Positions 5,959 through 6,190 of a stretch of 6,190 bases of DNA are shown here, in pieces. The notes beneath the pieces were generated by a model. It did no database searches and had not been told where the DNA came from. It saw only the letters and a program-made list of their open reading frames with translations. The DNA comes from Christensenella sp. (lineage in GTDB: Bacteria; Bacillota; Clostridia; Christensenellales; Maliibacteriaceae). Position 1 is the stretch's first letter, and the number at the start of each line of letters is the position of its first letter. The stretch covers positions 3,681 through 9,870 of the forward strand of contig JAHZHV010000161.1 in the NCBI GenBank assembly GCA_019420085.1. The letters run 5' to 3'. Both the position numbers and the translations under genes were made by a program.

Positions 5959-6190
5959 TTATTTCGACGCCGATGTCCTTTTTCCTTTGTCCTTATCCCG
6001 CGTTTGGGAAATTTTTTCCGGTTCCTGCGCAGGGCGCTGCAGACCCAGCGCCTTTTTCAGCGTCTCCAGTTCCTCCGGACGGATTTCACGCCACTGCCCA
6101 GGCTTCAAACCACGGATTGTCAGAGGTCCCACCGCCACACGCACAAGGCGTACCACCGGATTTCCCACCGCCTCCAGCATGCGCCGCACC
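5959..6190 (-). CDS. RsuA/RluB-family rRNA pseudouridine synthase, C-terminal end only
   Basis: The last 77 codons of a gene that enters from beyond base 6190. The first full codon is GTG (6187-6189), an internal valine and not a start: the protein reads VRRMLEAVGNPVVRLVRV, then VAVGPLTIRGLKPGQWREI (residues 18-36), then RPEELETLKKALGL. This matches the C-terminal end of the RsuA/RluB/RluE/RluF family, where the block is normally (N/Q)QVRRMFEAxGxxVxxLxRxxxGxxxL followed by L.PG..R.L...E. These enzymes convert a specific uridine of rRNA to pseudouridine. The catalytic aspartate and the S4 domain lie outside the window. The family domain is followed by a roughly 25-residue charged tail rich in Lys, Arg, Asp and Glu, ending KGKRTSASK. 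In Bacillota the member near this gene set is usually rluB, but the fragment cannot separate it from its paralogues. Confidence 0.9.
   Translation of the reverse strand, partial: VRRMLEAVGNPVVRLVRVAVGPLTIRGLKPGQWREIRPEELETLKKALGLQRPAQEPEKISQTRDKDKGKRTSASK

Noticed and set aside
6187..6189. GTG as a possible start of a small 76-residue gene
   Set aside because: The frame is open through the window edge and the residues match the interior of an RsuA/RluB-family C-terminal domain, so the GTG is an internal valine.

Overview
The window is a dense, all-minus-strand stretch of an ordinary bacterial chromosome. By eye it is moderately GC-rich, with G/C-biased third codon positions, strong AGGAGG-type ribosome binding sites and no gaps over about 100 bases. 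The gene content (biotin-dependent Na+-pumping decarboxylase with a separate biotin carrier, SIS-type RpiR regulator, flavoprotein of the HI0933 family, RsuA/RluB pseudouridine synthase) fits an anaerobic member of the Bacillota, probably class Clostridia. That placement is inference from gene content. All genes are read from high to low coordinates.

Layout in transcription order: (1) 6190-5959, the C-terminal end of an RsuA/RluB-family rRNA pseudouridine synthase, whose 5' part lies outside the window. (2) 5898-2557, a four-gene block encoding a membrane sodium-pumping oxaloacetate decarboxylase: small membrane subunit (OadG-like), free-standing biotin carrier protein, membrane beta subunit (OadB) and carboxyltransferase alpha subunit lacking its own biotin domain (OadA/5S type). 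A strong intrinsic terminator (2487-2526) closes this block. (3) Immediately after the terminator is a probable promoter and a second unit: surE (nucleotide phosphatase), an RpiR-family regulator and an HI0933-family FAD flavoprotein that runs off the window. The surE-rpiR gap is 15 bases, and the regulator and flavoprotein overlap by ATGA.

How the genes work together: OadA would transfer the carboxylate of oxaloacetate to biotin on the carrier protein. OadB would decarboxylate carboxybiotin and export Na+, and the OadG-like protein would tether the soluble parts to the membrane. The complex would thereby turn oxaloacetate decarboxylation into a sodium gradient. The second unit is less coherent: SurE handles nucleotide monophosphates, the RpiR protein probably senses a phosphosugar, and the flavoprotein's substrate is unknown.

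I found no mobile element, CRISPR array, RNA gene or clearly novel system. The most interesting points are the split alpha/biotin architecture, the possible insertion of the decarboxylase and surE-rpiR units between two genes that often belong to one housekeeping neighbourhood, the overlapping terminator/promoter, and the absence of histidine in the OadG-like subunit.
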